DNA of 44,855 nucleotides from Bacillota bacterium (GCA_023440865.1 JAEXRM010000016.1:1-44855); one strand, 5' to 3'. Shown: positions 31,728-39,781, numbered from the stretch's first letter. The notes: a model not told the origin generated them from the sequence alone. Translations and numbers: made by a program.

Positions 31728-31833
31728 ACAGGAAACAGGCGCGATTGGCTATATTCAAGCTGCCGCGTTGGCATGGCGTTGGAAATCCAATAGGATGAAG
31801 AAGGCAGGATGTGCGGCATGCGCGCCTGCCTTC
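31725..31833 (+). promoter_or_regulatory. Candidate promoter and hairpin upstream of the P-loop gene
   Basis: TAGACA (31725-31730) and TATATT (31750-31755), 19 bases apart, form a possible promoter. Downstream, GAAGGCAGG (31800-31808) and CCTGCCTTC (31825-31833) make a perfect 9-base hairpin stem with a 16-base loop, which may end the preceding transcript or structure the leader. A GATAAT at 31846-31851 is a second -10 candidate without a -35. Confidence 0.35.
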
Positions 31834-31880
31834 ATGCCTGTTGCGGGATAATCGCGGCGGGGCATCCATGAGGAGGCGCC

Positions 31881-32555
31881 ATGAACCTCAACGAGTCCAT
31901 TCTTCGCCATTATCTGCGCAATGTCTTTTACCTCAATGGTACCGCGTACGCGGGCAAGTCCACCATGGCCGCCATGCTGGCGGAGCGGTACGGCATGATC
32001 CTCTGCGGGGAGAACTACCACCACACGGCGGCCAGTCAGGTCGTCACGCCGCAGGAATTTCCGAACCTCGGCTATTTCCAGACCATGGAGAGCTGGCAGG
32101 CGTTCGTGAGTCGCCCGCCGGATGAATATGAGCGGTGGATCGACGGCGTCACCCGGGAGGTCGTCCCGTTCGAGATCGCCGAGCTGCTGTCCCTTTCGGG
32201 GAGCGGGAAGAGGATCATCGTGGACACCAACCTGCCTGTGGCGGTGCTGCGCCAGATCGCGGGCTACCATCAGGTGGCCATCATGCTGTCGCCGCTTTCC
32301 CTTTCCGTGGACCGGTTCTTCGACCGCTCCGACCCGGAGAAGCAGTTCATGCTCGACCAGATCCGGAAAACCCCTGATCCGGAGAAAACCATGAACAGCT
32401 TCCGGGAAGGGCTTGCCCGCATCAACAGCAGGGAGCGGTATGATGCCTTCGCCGGCAGCGGCTTCTTCACCCTGGTGCGGGAGGACGCGCTGACGGATAC
32501 CCGGGAGGAGACGCTGCTGGCACTGGCACGGCACTTCGGGCTGGAGCCCGGCTGA
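31881..32555 (+). CDS. P-loop NTPase, kinase-like
   Basis: 224 residues; GAGGAGG before the ATG. Walker A GTAYAGKS at residues 20-27, after the strand NVFYLNG, followed by MAAMLAERYGM as in nucleoside/shikimate-kinase-like proteins. RIIVDTNLPVAVL is the Walker B-like strand and RSDPEKQFMLDQI the lid-like region. The sequence NYHHTAASQVVTPQEFPNLG is not familiar from characterised kinases. Probably a small-molecule kinase in the cytoplasm, followed after 73 bases by a phosphotransferase of the APH fold. Substrate unknown. Confidence 0.72.
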   Translation: MNLNESILRHYLRNVFYLNGTAYAGKSTMAAMLAERYGMILCGENYHHTAASQVVTPQEFPNLGYFQTMESWQAFVSRPPDEYERWIDGVTREVVPFEIAELLSLSGSGKRIIVDTNLPVAVLRQIAGYHQVAIMLSPLSLSVDRFFDRSDPEKQFMLDQIRKTPDPEKTMNSFREGLARINSRERYDAFAGSGFFTLVREDALTDTREETLLALARHFGLEPG

Positions 32556-32628
32556 CCGGCTCGTGGTGGGCCGTCCGGACGGACAAGCCTTGAATCCACC
32601 TACAGGACCCATTTGACAAGGAGATTGC

Positions 32629-33702
32629 ATGATCGATTCCACTGCCTTCGCCCTGCACGAACCGCGGCTTTTGGATGCCGCGCGGGATCTCTACCGACTC
32701 GACGGCTATGCCCTGACGGCGCTCGATGCGCACAAGGGCGGCTGGAACCGCATGTACCGCTGCGAACGGGCGGGAGCGGCGACCCGGATGCTCCGTGTCG
32801 CGCTCCGGCAGGACCGCGGTCTCGAGGCCTATCTGGCGGAAACGGACTTCATCCGGTACCTGCATGACGGAGGCGCGGATGTGGCGGACGTCATCGCCTC
32901 GCGGAACGGGAACCTGACCGAATCCGTTCCATGCGGCGAAGCCGCATGCTACCTTGCCCTGTTCGAACAGGCAAAGGGCATGCAGCTGGCCGAAAACGGC
33001 TACCGGTACCGGGAGGGTGTGCCGCTCTCCGTCTACTTCCATGACTGCGGGAAGACGCTGGGGCGGATCCACCGGCTGTCGCGGGATTACCACCCGACGC
33101 ACAATCGCCATGACTTCTTCGACCAGTTCAACGCGGCCACGATCGAACGGACGATTCCCGCCTCGCTACCCCGGCTCCGGGAAAGCCTGCTCGCGCTCAT
33201 CGACGAGCTGGCCGCGCTGCCGCGCGACCGGTCGGTGTACGGGTTGCTCCATTTCGACTTCAACGACGGCAATTGCCACATCGACTACGAGACCGGCCGG
33301 CTGACGCTGTTCGACTTCGACAACGCCTGCACCGGCTGGTTCCTGTTCGATCTGGCGAGCCTGTGGCTCGGCGGCATGGGCTGGATCCAGTTCGAGCCCG
33401 ACGTCGAAAAGCGCCGCGCGTTCATGGATGCCTACTGGAACACGGTGCTGGCGGGATACCGCGGCGAGATGGCGGTGGATGGTCCGCTCCTCAAAAAGCT
33501 GCCCCTGTTCATCCAGGCGAACCTCATGGAAGGCGTGGTTGATGCATTCGACGGAATGCGTCAGAATGGGGAGGAGCCGGTGTGCGACGACGAGATGGCG
33601 TACCGGATCCGGTGTCTTGAGGAGAACATTCCGTACAGCGGATTCTTCCACGGGATATTCGCCGCGGAGGCGCCGTTCACGGCGGAGGAACGCGCACTGT
33701 GA
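32629..33702 (+). CDS. APH-fold phosphotransferase
   Basis: 357 residues; AAGGAG five bases before the ATG. C-terminal lobe carries the catalytic loop LLHFDFNDGNCHID (His208, Asp210, Asn215) and the metal-binding LFDFDNA (Asp229/Asp231), as in aminoglycoside phosphotransferases, homoserine kinase II and choline kinases. The N-terminal nucleotide lobe shows GWNRMYRCER and RMLRVALR. Phe/Trp-rich helices follow (GWFLFDLASLWLGGMGWIQF), as in Ser/Thr- or homoserine-kinase-like members (SrkA/YihE type). It could phosphorylate a small metabolite or a protein; drug resistance is not implied. Confidence 0.87.
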   Translation: MIDSTAFALHEPRLLDAARDLYRLDGYALTALDAHKGGWNRMYRCERAGAATRMLRVALRQDRGLEAYLAETDFIRYLHDGGADVADVIASRNGNLTESVPCGEAACYLALFEQAKGMQLAENGYRYREGVPLSVYFHDCGKTLGRIHRLSRDYHPTHNRHDFFDQFNAATIERTIPASLPRLRESLLALIDELAALPRDRSVYGLLHFDFNDGNCHIDYETGRLTLFDFDNACTGWFLFDLASLWLGGMGWIQFEPDVEKRRAFMDAYWNTVLAGYRGEMAVDGPLLKKLPLFIQANLMEGVVDAFDGMRQNGEEPVCDDEMAYRIRCLEENIPYSGFFHGIFAAEAPFTAEERAL

Positions 33703-33785
33703 CGACACAGCCGGGAAACGCGCGGCATGTCGACACTGCCGGGAAAACACGCGGCATGATGGTGCAGCCGGAAAGCACGCACTGT
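33699..33785. repeat. Three degenerate ~29-nt tandem units
   Basis: Units at about 33699-33728, 33729-33757 and 33758-33785 share the core GCCGGGAAA followed by CGCGGCAT or a variant. They start at the stop of the phosphotransferase gene and end before the ribosome site of the next. Reading through them from GTG 33699 is open in frame with the next gene but lacks a ribosome site, so they are taken as noncoding. Confidence 0.65.
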
Positions 33786-33815
33786 GACAAGTGGCAGGCG
33801 GAGGGGAATGAACCC

Positions 33816-34295
33816 ATGGGACATGACGAAGTCCGGCACATGATCATCGAGCAGACGAGCAGATACCCGATGCGCATGCAGTACGATCCGCATACAAGGA
33901 CATTCTCCGCAACGGAATACCAGGACCTGGGCCACGCGCGCGGCGTCGTCAGCGCCTATGGCTGGCTGGAGGGTTGCGGCACGCCGCCGGGGCACCACCT
34001 CGACATCTTCCTCTCGACCGACACGCCGGAACGGTTCGAGCTGGGGCAGCCGGTCGCCGTGCGTGTCATCGGCGTCTTCGTCCGCAACGACGGGGACGAC
34101 AAGCTGGTCGGTGTCGAGATCGACCGGCCCGAGCGCCGGTTCGAGGAGCTGCCGGAATCCGAACGGCAAAACCTGATGAGGATGTATCCGCGGATCGATC
34201 CCGGGGAGGGCTGGTTCTCGGTCGAACGGGCGGAAGCGGTCATCGCGGCGTTCAGACAGAATGGGCGGAGGGCTGCGGCGGATGCCCGACAATGA
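33816..34295 (+). CDS. Inorganic-pyrophosphatase-fold protein lacking two catalytic Asp
   Basis: 159 residues from ATG 33816, GGAGGGG nine bases upstream. The layout follows family I soluble pyrophosphatases: MIIEQTSRYPMRMQYDP (first strand pair), GVVSAYGWLEG (for YPxNYGYI), HHLDIFLSTDTPE (for DGDPVDVLV), GQPVAVRVIGVFVRNDGDDKLVGV (for RxxGVLxMxDExGxDxKxxAV). In E. coli numbering Asp65 and Asp67 appear replaced (PPGHHLD) while Asp70 (Asp63 here) and Asp102 (Asp95 here) remain. It may be a catalytically altered or binding-only homologue. The call comes from motif order recalled from the family, so certainty is moderate. Confidence 0.65.
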   Translation: MGHDEVRHMIIEQTSRYPMRMQYDPHTRTFSATEYQDLGHARGVVSAYGWLEGCGTPPGHHLDIFLSTDTPERFELGQPVAVRVIGVFVRNDGDDKLVGVEIDRPERRFEELPESERQNLMRMYPRIDPGEGWFSVERAEAVIAAFRQNGRRAAADARQ

Positions 34296-34389
34296 GAGCG
34301 GTGGCCGCAACATGGTGACAGCGCGCCTGGCGCGTACATTGCCGGAACAGGCAGTGCTGCGGCCTGCGTGTATCCGGGGGAGGATTCGC

Positions 34390-34968
34390 ATGACAAGAGG
34401 CATCATCCTGTTCGGATCCTCCGGCGCGGGGACGACGACGATCGGCCGGGAGGTCGCAAGGCGGCTCGGGTTCCCGCATTACGACCTGGACGACTACCTG
34501 TGGCGCAAGGACACGCCGCTGCCCTTTTCGGCCACCACGCCGCGAGAGGAGCTCAAGAAGCGGCTGATGGCGGACATCGATGCGCACCCGCATTTCGTCA
34601 TGTCCGGCTCGATGGACAGCTACAACCAGCCGTTCGTGCCCCTGTTCGACCTGGCCGTGCTGGTGCATGCACCCGCCGATGTGCGCGTGGCCCGCGTGGA
34701 GGCGCGCGAATCCGGGTGGTTCGGCGGGCGGATCCTGCCGGGTGGCGACATGCATGAAAACCACCTGAAGTTCATCGACGGAATCAGGCGGTATGACACG
34801 GACGGGTCGCCCAGCCGCGCCGTGCACGAGCAGTGGGCGTCGACCCTGCCCTGCCCCGTGCTTCGGATTGACGGCACGCGGCCTGTGGAGGAGAACGTGG
34901 TCCGCATTCTCGTGGCATATGCCGGGGCAGTCGGTTCCGGTGAAATCCGACGGGAGAATCCAACATGA
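34390..34968 (+). CDS. Adenylate-kinase-like P-loop protein with Thr at the Walker Lys
   Basis: 192 residues from ATG 34390 after GGGGGAGGA. The P-loop reads GSSGAGTT (residues 9-16): the invariant Lys is Thr15. From memory, a set of Bacillota proteins with GxSGSGTTTLG and the downstream DxDDYxW motif shares this change, so it is probably a real subfamily and not decay. DLDDYLWRKDTPLPF (about 30-44) follows, then MSGSMDSYNQPFVPLFDLAV, VRVARVEARESGWFGGRILP (lid-like) and GGDMHENHLKF. Cytoplasmic; role unknown. The 94 bases before the start hold no gene. Confidence 0.75.
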   Translation: MTRGIILFGSSGAGTTTIGREVARRLGFPHYDLDDYLWRKDTPLPFSATTPREELKKRLMADIDAHPHFVMSGSMDSYNQPFVPLFDLAVLVHAPADVRVARVEARESGWFGGRILPGGDMHENHLKFIDGIRRYDTDGSPSRAVHEQWASTLPCPVLRIDGTRPVEENVVRILVAYAGAVGSGEIRRENPT

Positions 34969-35011
34969 CAGGCATCGGTTCCTGCATGGGGCCGGCACGG
35001 GGGAGGCGTCC

Positions 35012-35353
35012 ATGAATGCATTTTCGCAACGCGTGTATGAGCTGGTCGCAACCATTCCGGCAGGACGCGTGCTGACGTACGGTCAGGTCGCGCTGCTGCT
35101 CGGCGAGCCGAAGCGGGCGCGGCATGTCGGGCATGCCATGGGGGAAGCCCCGGAGGCGCTGCACCTGCCGTGCCACCGGGTCGTCAACGCCAAGGGAGAG
35201 ATGTCGCCGCCGGAGGTGTTCGGCGAAGGGATGCAGCGCGCGCGGCTCGAGGCCGAAGGCGTTCCGTTCCGCGAGAACGGCTGCATCGATTGGAAGCGGT
35301 ATGACGCCATGACGAAAGACGTGCGTGACAACGGTCCGGGAACGGGGAAATAG
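35012..35353 (+). CDS. Short MGMT-type DNA alkyl-transfer/binding protein
   Basis: 113 residues, GGGGGAGG upstream. It corresponds to the C-terminal domain of O6-alkylguanine-DNA alkyltransferase without the N-terminal domain: FSQRVYELVATIPAGRVLTY, arginine-finger Arg37 in RARHVG, and the active-site motif PCHRV with Cys54. Alkyltransferase-like (ATL) proteins of this length usually have Trp in place of the Cys, so this one might still accept alkyl groups. ATLs flag alkylated bases for nucleotide excision repair, and uvrA lies two genes downstream. The last 12 codons, including the stop, lie in the first copy of a 36-nt tandem repeat. Confidence 0.88.
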   Translation: MNAFSQRVYELVATIPAGRVLTYGQVALLLGEPKRARHVGHAMGEAPEALHLPCHRVVNAKGEMSPPEVFGEGMQRARLEAEGVPFRENGCIDWKRYDAMTKDVRDNGPGTGK

Positions 35354-35389
35354 GACGTGCGTGACAACGGCCCGGCAACGGGGAAATAG
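35318..35389 (+). repeat. 36-nt tandem duplication across a stop codon
   Basis: Copy 1 (35318-35353) encodes the C-terminal tail and stop of the MGMT-type gene; copy 2 (35354-35389) repeats it with two base differences as noncoding sequence, including a second TAG. Being a multiple of three, it could extend the tail if the first stop were lost. Confidence 0.92.
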
Positions 35390-35400
35390 GAGAGGAAGGC

Positions 35401-35640
35401 ATGACGGATTCGGTTCGGATCGGCGGCAGGTACCGCCACTTCAAGGGCAACGACTACCGCGTCCTCCATGTCGCGAAGCACTCGGAAACGCTGGAGGCGT
35501 TCGTGGTCTACCAGGCGCTGTACGGCGAGGGCGGCATCTGGATCCGGCCGCTGGACATGTTTCTTGGCACGCGCGACGTCGACGGGGTTCCGGTCAGGCG
35601 GTTCCGGCCGGTCACGGAGGACGGGGAGCCGATCGGGTGA
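35401..35640 (+). CDS. DUF1653 domain protein
   Basis: 79 residues; a GGAGAGGAAGG site precedes the ATG. The whole protein is one DUF1653 domain: GRYRHFKGNDYRVLHVAKHS, VVYQALYGEGGIWIRPLDMF, and RFRPV near the end. The family consists of small cytoplasmic proteins of unknown function with an SH3-like strand pattern. It is the last gene of the plus-strand accessory run before the uvrA promoter. Confidence 0.9.
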   Translation: MTDSVRIGGRYRHFKGNDYRVLHVAKHSETLEAFVVYQALYGEGGIWIRPLDMFLGTRDVDGVPVRRFRPVTEDGEPIG

Positions 35641-35717
35641 GGGCCTGTGTCCCGCGCGGAGCGGTTCCGCCCGCCAGTGGGGTGCGCCTTGCCGGAGGAC
35701 GCGAGTCGACAGGCGGA

Positions 35718-35750
35718 TCCATGACAAACTTCTGTCTGAAATGTCATGGA
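35718..35750. promoter_or_regulatory. 9-bp inverted repeat overlapping the uvrA -35
   Basis: TCCATGACA (35718-35726) and TGTCATGGA (35742-35750) are perfect complements with a 15-base loop. The right arm overlaps the -35 TGGACA (35747-35752). It may be an operator additional to the LexA box, or a hairpin ending the DUF1653 transcript; no T-tract follows. Confidence 0.5.
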
Positions 35751-35775
35751 CAGTCGGTTGACGGAACGTTATAAT
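35747..35775 (+). promoter_or_regulatory. uvrA promoter
   Basis: TGGACA (35747-35752) and a perfect TATAAT (35770-35775), 17 bases apart. Expected start about 35782, leaving an 80-base leader to the uvrA ATG at 35861. Confidence 0.85.
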
Positions 35776-35778
35776 AAA

Positions 35779-35792
35779 AGAACAAATGTTTT
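35779..35792. promoter_or_regulatory. LexA (DinR) SOS box in the uvrA promoter
   Basis: GAAC-AAAT-GTTT with one flanking base on each side agrees with the Gram-positive SOS consensus CGAACRNRYGTTYC at 12 of 14 positions. It covers the transcription start just after the -10, so bound LexA would block uvrA until DNA damage. The ATG at 35786 lies inside the box and is therefore not the start codon. Confidence 0.75.
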
Positions 35793-35860
35793 CAGAACCG
35801 AGCCTCATCACGTCGACCGATGCCGACCGACACCGGGCGCCGCACCAGGGAGCGATCACC

Positions 35861-38692
35861 ATGCAGAATGCCATCATTGTGAAGGGTGCCTGCGAGCACA
35901 ATCTCAAGAACGTCAACGTGGAAATTCCGCGCGACAGCCTCGTCGTCATCACCGGCCTGTCCGGTTCGGGCAAGTCCTCGCTGGCATTCGACACCATCTA
36001 CGCCGAGGGCCAGCGTCGCTACGTGGAGTCGCTCTCCGCCTACGCGCGCCAGTTCCTCGGCCTCATGGAGAAGCCCGATGTCGAGTCGATCGAGGGCCTT
36101 TCGCCGGCCATCTCCATCGACCAGAAGACCACCAGCCGCAATCCGCGTTCCACCGTGGGCACGGTCACCGAAATCTACGACTATTTCCGCCTGCTGTATG
36201 CGCGCATCGGCATCCCGCACTGCCCCGAGTGCGGCAAGGTCATCGCCCAGCAGACGGTCGACCAGATGGTCGATGCCATCCTCGGGTTGCCCGAGGGCAC
36301 CCGCATCCAGATCCTCGCGCCCGTCATCCGCGGCCGCAAGGGCGAATACACCAAGCTGCTGCAGGACGCGAAGAAAAACGGCTTCGTGCGTGTGCGCATC
36401 GACGGCGAGATCCAGGAAATCAACGAGGAGATCAAGCTCGACAAGAAGCGCAAGCACACCATCGAAATCGTCGTCGACCGGCTCATCATCCGCACCGACA
36501 TCCAGAAGCGCCTTTCCGACTCCGTGGAGACGGCGCTCAACCTCGCGGGCGGTTTGCTGGTGGTCGACGTGCAGGACCAGCCCGAGCTGGTCTTCAGCAT
36601 GAACTACGCCTGCCCCGATTGCGGCATCAGCATCGAGGAGCTCACGCCGCGCATGTTTTCCTTCAACAATCCGTACGGTGCCTGTCCCACCTGCACGGGC
36701 CTGGGCGCCATGCAGAAAATCGATCCCGACCTGGTGGTCATGGACAAGACACTTTCCCTTGCCAAGGGCGCCATCAATGTCGGCGGATGGAATTTCTCCA
36801 ATGAGGACGCCTACTCGCGCATGTACCTCAACGCGTTGGCGGACCATTACGGGTTCGACGTCGACACGCCGTGGCAGGACCTGCCGGTGGAGGTGACGCA
36901 GAAGATCCTGTACGGCACCAACGGGGAGAAGATCAAGGTGCAGTACGAGAAGGAATATGGCTCCGGCACCTTCCTGTCGGCCTTCGAGGGCGTCATCAAC
37001 AGCCTCGAGCGCCGGTACGCCGAAACGAAGTCTGAGGGGATGAAGGAATACTACGAAGGGTACATGAGCAACATCGAGTGTCCGGACTGCCATGGCAAGC
37101 GCCTGAAGAAGGAAAGCCTGGCGGTGACCGTCAACGGCCGGAACATCCACGATGTCACCACCATGTCCATCCTCGACGCCGACCGGTTCTTCCGGGGCAT
37201 GCCGTTGAACCAGCGCGAAACGCTCATTGCGGCGCAGATCCTCAAGGAACTGGGGGCGCGCCTGAAGTTCCTCAACGATGTCGGGCTCGAGTACCTCACC
37301 CTTTCGCGCAACGCCGGCACGCTGTCGGGCGGCGAGGCGCAGCGCATCCGCCTGGCAACGCAGATCGGCTCCGGCCTGGTCGGTGTGCTCTACATCCTCG
37401 ACGAGCCCAGCATCGGCCTGCACCAGCGCGACAACGACCGCCTGCTGGCCTCCCTCAAGCGGCTGCGCGACCTGGGCAACACGCTGCTGGTCGTCGAACA
37501 CGACGAGGACACCATGTACGCCGCCGACCAGATCATCGACATGGGCCCGGGTGCCGGCGTGCATGGCGGCAAGATCATCGCGCAGGGCACGGTCGACGAG
37601 ATCAAGGTGCATCCCGACTCCATCACGGGCGCCTATCTCAGCGGCCGCATGAAGATCGACATCCCGAAGAAGCGCCGCAAGAGCGACGGCCGCATCCTGC
37701 GCATTCTGGGCGCCGCGGAGAACAACCTCAAGGACATCGACGTCGACATTCCGATCGGCGTGCTCACCTGCATCACCGGCGTATCCGGGTCCGGCAAGAG
37801 CTCGCTGGTCAACGAAATCCTGCACAAGAAGCTCGCGCAGAAGCTCAACCGGGCCAAGGTCAAGCCCGGGCACCACCGTGACATGCTGGGTCTCGAGCAC
37901 CTCGACAAGGTCATCGACATCGACCAGTCGCCCATCGGCCGCACGCCGCGGTCGAATCCGGCGACGTACACCGGTGTCTTCGACCTCATCCGCGACCTGT
38001 TCGCCAGCACCACCGATTCAAAGATGCGCGGCTACACGAACGGCCGGTTCTCGTTCAATGTCAAGGGTGGCCGATGCGAGGCCTGCTCGGGCGACGGCAT
38101 CATCAAGATCGAGATGCACTTCCTGCCCGATGTCTACGTCCCCTGCGAGGTCTGCAAGGGCAAGCGCTACAACCGCGAGACGCTCGAGGTCCACTACAAG
38201 GGCAAGAGCATCGCCGATGTGCTCGACATGAACGTCGAGGAGGCCTGCTCCTATTTCGAGAACATTCCGCGCATCCAGCGGAAAATGCAGACGCTGTACG
38301 ACGTGGGCCTGGGATACATCAAGCTCGGGCAGCAGGCCACAACGCTTTCCGGCGGCGAGGCGCAGCGCGTGAAGCTGGCGACGGAGCTCTCCAAGCGGGC
38401 CACGGGCCGCACGATGTACATCCTCGACGAGCCGACGACGGGCCTGCACATGGCCGACGTCCACATGCTCACCGACGTGCTGCAGAAGCTGGTCGAGGCG
38501 GGCAATACGGTCGTGGTCATCGAGCACAACCTCGACGTGATCAAGATTTCCGACCACATCATCGACCTGGGGCCGGAGGGGGGCGACCGCGGAGGCTGCA
38601 TCGTCGCACAGGGAACGCCCGAGCAGGTTGCCAGGACCAAGGGATCCTATACCGGACAGTTCCTCGCCAAGGTGCTGGAGCGCGACCGCTGA
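35861..38692 (+). CDS. uvrA: Excinuclease ABC subunit A
   Basis: 943 residues, the normal length. Start at ATG 35861 (MQNAIIVKGACEHNLKNVNV), AGGGAG nine bases upstream; the in-frame ATG at 35786 is upstream of family homology and inside the SOS box. First ATPase: Walker A GLSGSGKSS (32-40), signature LSGGEAQRI, Walker B YILDEPSIGLHQRD. Second ATPase: GVSGSGKSS, LSGGEAQRVKLA, YILDEPTTGLHMAD. Zinc modules: a CPEC/CPDC...CPTC set in the N-terminal half and CEAC...CEVC in the C-terminal half. UvrA scans DNA for bulky lesions with UvrB in nucleotide excision repair. uvrB, often adjacent, is not in the window. Confidence 0.98.
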   Translation: MQNAIIVKGACEHNLKNVNVEIPRDSLVVITGLSGSGKSSLAFDTIYAEGQRRYVESLSAYARQFLGLMEKPDVESIEGLSPAISIDQKTTSRNPRSTVGTVTEIYDYFRLLYARIGIPHCPECGKVIAQQTVDQMVDAILGLPEGTRIQILAPVIRGRKGEYTKLLQDAKKNGFVRVRIDGEIQEINEEIKLDKKRKHTIEIVVDRLIIRTDIQKRLSDSVETALNLAGGLLVVDVQDQPELVFSMNYACPDCGISIEELTPRMFSFNNPYGACPTCTGLGAMQKIDPDLVVMDKTLSLAKGAINVGGWNFSNEDAYSRMYLNALADHYGFDVDTPWQDLPVEVTQKILYGTNGEKIKVQYEKEYGSGTFLSAFEGVINSLERRYAETKSEGMKEYYEGYMSNIECPDCHGKRLKKESLAVTVNGRNIHDVTTMSILDADRFFRGMPLNQRETLIAAQILKELGARLKFLNDVGLEYLTLSRNAGTLSGGEAQRIRLATQIGSGLVGVLYILDEPSIGLHQRDNDRLLASLKRLRDLGNTLLVVEHDEDTMYAADQIIDMGPGAGVHGGKIIAQGTVDEIKVHPDSITGAYLSGRMKIDIPKKRRKSDGRILRILGAAENNLKDIDVDIPIGVLTCITGVSGSGKSSLVNEILHKKLAQKLNRAKVKPGHHRDMLGLEHLDKVIDIDQSPIGRTPRSNPATYTGVFDLIRDLFASTTDSKMRGYTNGRFSFNVKGGRCEACSGDGIIKIEMHFLPDVYVPCEVCKGKRYNRETLEVHYKGKSIADVLDMNVEEACSYFENIPRIQRKMQTLYDVGLGYIKLGQQATTLSGGEAQRVKLATELSKRATGRTMYILDEPTTGLHMADVHMLTDVLQKLVEAGNTVVVIEHNLDVIKISDHIIDLGPEGGDRGGCIVAQGTPEQVARTKGSYTGQFLAKVLERDR

Positions 38693-38714
38693 GGCGCGCA
38701 ATCAGGCCGCGCGT

Positions 38715-39665
38715 TCATTCCCCTTCCGCAGCCATGGTCACGGAAGTCTTTTTCACAACCTCCGCACCATCCTTGAACCGGTTGACCAGCAGGACGCCGG
38801 TCAATATCACGGCGACCGAAACTAGAAAGCCGGGCCGCACCGGCTCGTCGGCCAGCAGCCAGCCCAGCAGCACGGCCACAAGCGGATTGACGTAGGTATA
38901 GGTCGACACGAAGGCAAGGTCCGCGTTCCGCAGCAGCCACACGTAGGCGCTGTACGCGACCAGCGAACCAAAGACCACGAGGTAGGCGAACGACAGAACT
39001 GCCCGCCAGGTCAGGCCGGCTGCGTCGAAGCGGGCATAGTCCCCCGTGAATGCCGCCACAAGCAGCAGCAGCGCGCCACCTGAAAGCTGTTGCATGGCGG
39101 TCGCCAGAATCGGCGATGCGGGTTGCTTCGCACGGGGCGACAGGGTGGACCCGAAGGACCAGGACAGGACGGCCAGCGCGCACACCGCCAGCCCGAGGCC
39201 GCCGATCCGCCCGTCTCCGCCCAGCTGGCCGGATTGCCAGGTCATCAGCGCGATGCCGCCGAATCCGACCAGCAGCCCCAGCACGACCAGCCTTTTCGGT
39301 CGTTTCCCCCGCCAGACGAGCCAGCCGATGAGTGTGGTGCACAGTGGCATCGTCGCCGCCATCAGCGCCGCGACCCCGGAGGGGATGTACTGTTCCGCCC
39401 AGCAGATGCCGCCGTTTCCGCCAAGCAGCAGAAACGCGCCGACGGAAGCCGGACCGGTCCACTCCCGCCATTTCGGGCGTGGCGCGCCGGACAGGCGGGC
39501 TGCCGCATACAGCACGGAGCCGGCGATCAGGAACCGCAGGCCGGCCAGCAGAAAAGGCGGCAGGCTGGCCAGCGCGAACTTCATGCCCAGGTACGTGCCG
39601 CCCCAGAACAGGTACACGCAAGCCATGGCGAGCGGAATGCGGAGGTGTTTGCTGAGCTTGTTCAT
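38715..39665 (-). CDS. EamA/DMT family transporter
   Basis: 316 residues, about ten membrane segments in two EamA repeats, each of five helices. The first starts IPLAMACVYLFWGGTYLGMK with the usual WGG near TM1; the end of the first repeat is VVLGLLVGFGGIALMTW; the second repeat includes LSFAYLVVFGSLVAYSAYVW and VNPLVAVLLGWLLADEP. Closest in feel to YedA-type exporters of metabolites or amino acids. GGAGG precedes the ATG on the minus strand. The gene ends only 22 bases from uvrA, tail to tail, with just a weak CGCGC/GCGCG stem (38695-38713) between. Confidence 0.92.
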   Translation of the reverse strand: MNKLSKHLRIPLAMACVYLFWGGTYLGMKFALASLPPFLLAGLRFLIAGSVLYAAARLSGAPRPKWREWTGPASVGAFLLLGGNGGICWAEQYIPSGVAALMAATMPLCTTLIGWLVWRGKRPKRLVVLGLLVGFGGIALMTWQSGQLGGDGRIGGLGLAVCALAVLSWSFGSTLSPRAKQPASPILATAMQQLSGGALLLLVAAFTGDYARFDAAGLTWRAVLSFAYLVVFGSLVAYSAYVWLLRNADLAFVSTYTYVNPLVAVLLGWLLADEPVRPGFLVSVAVILTGVLLVNRFKDGAEVVKKTSVTMAAEGE

Positions 39666-39701
39666 GATGCGGTCCTCCCGGTATCTTCACTGTGGACTTC
39701 C

Positions 39702-39729
39702 ACCATACAGGAAAACGGACGTCCCGCAA
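39702..39729 (-). promoter_or_regulatory. Candidate promoter of the EamA gene
   Basis: On the minus strand TTGCGG (39729-39724), 16 bases, TATGGT (39707-39702), about 37 bases before the ATG. The spacer holds the palindrome GGACGTCC (39716-39723) and the region after the -10 a GTGGA/TCCAC dyad (39692-39703), possible operators. Confidence 0.4.
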
Positions 39730-39781
39730 ACATCCGCTTTTGGAAAATGCGGTCCGGCCAATCTGCGGGCCGGTGCATCGA

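Noticed and set aside
33699..33815. 39-residue N-terminal extension of the pyrophosphatase-fold protein from GTG 33699
   Set aside because: Encoded by degenerate tandem repeats, without a ribosome site; ATG 33816 has a good one.
35786..35860. Upstream uvrA start at ATG 35786
   Set aside because: It lies inside the LexA box and about four bases from the predicted transcription start; homology begins at 35861.
35792..37900. 700-codon minus-strand open frame opposite uvrA
   Set aside because: Shadow of the uvrA reading frame; no ribosome site or domains.
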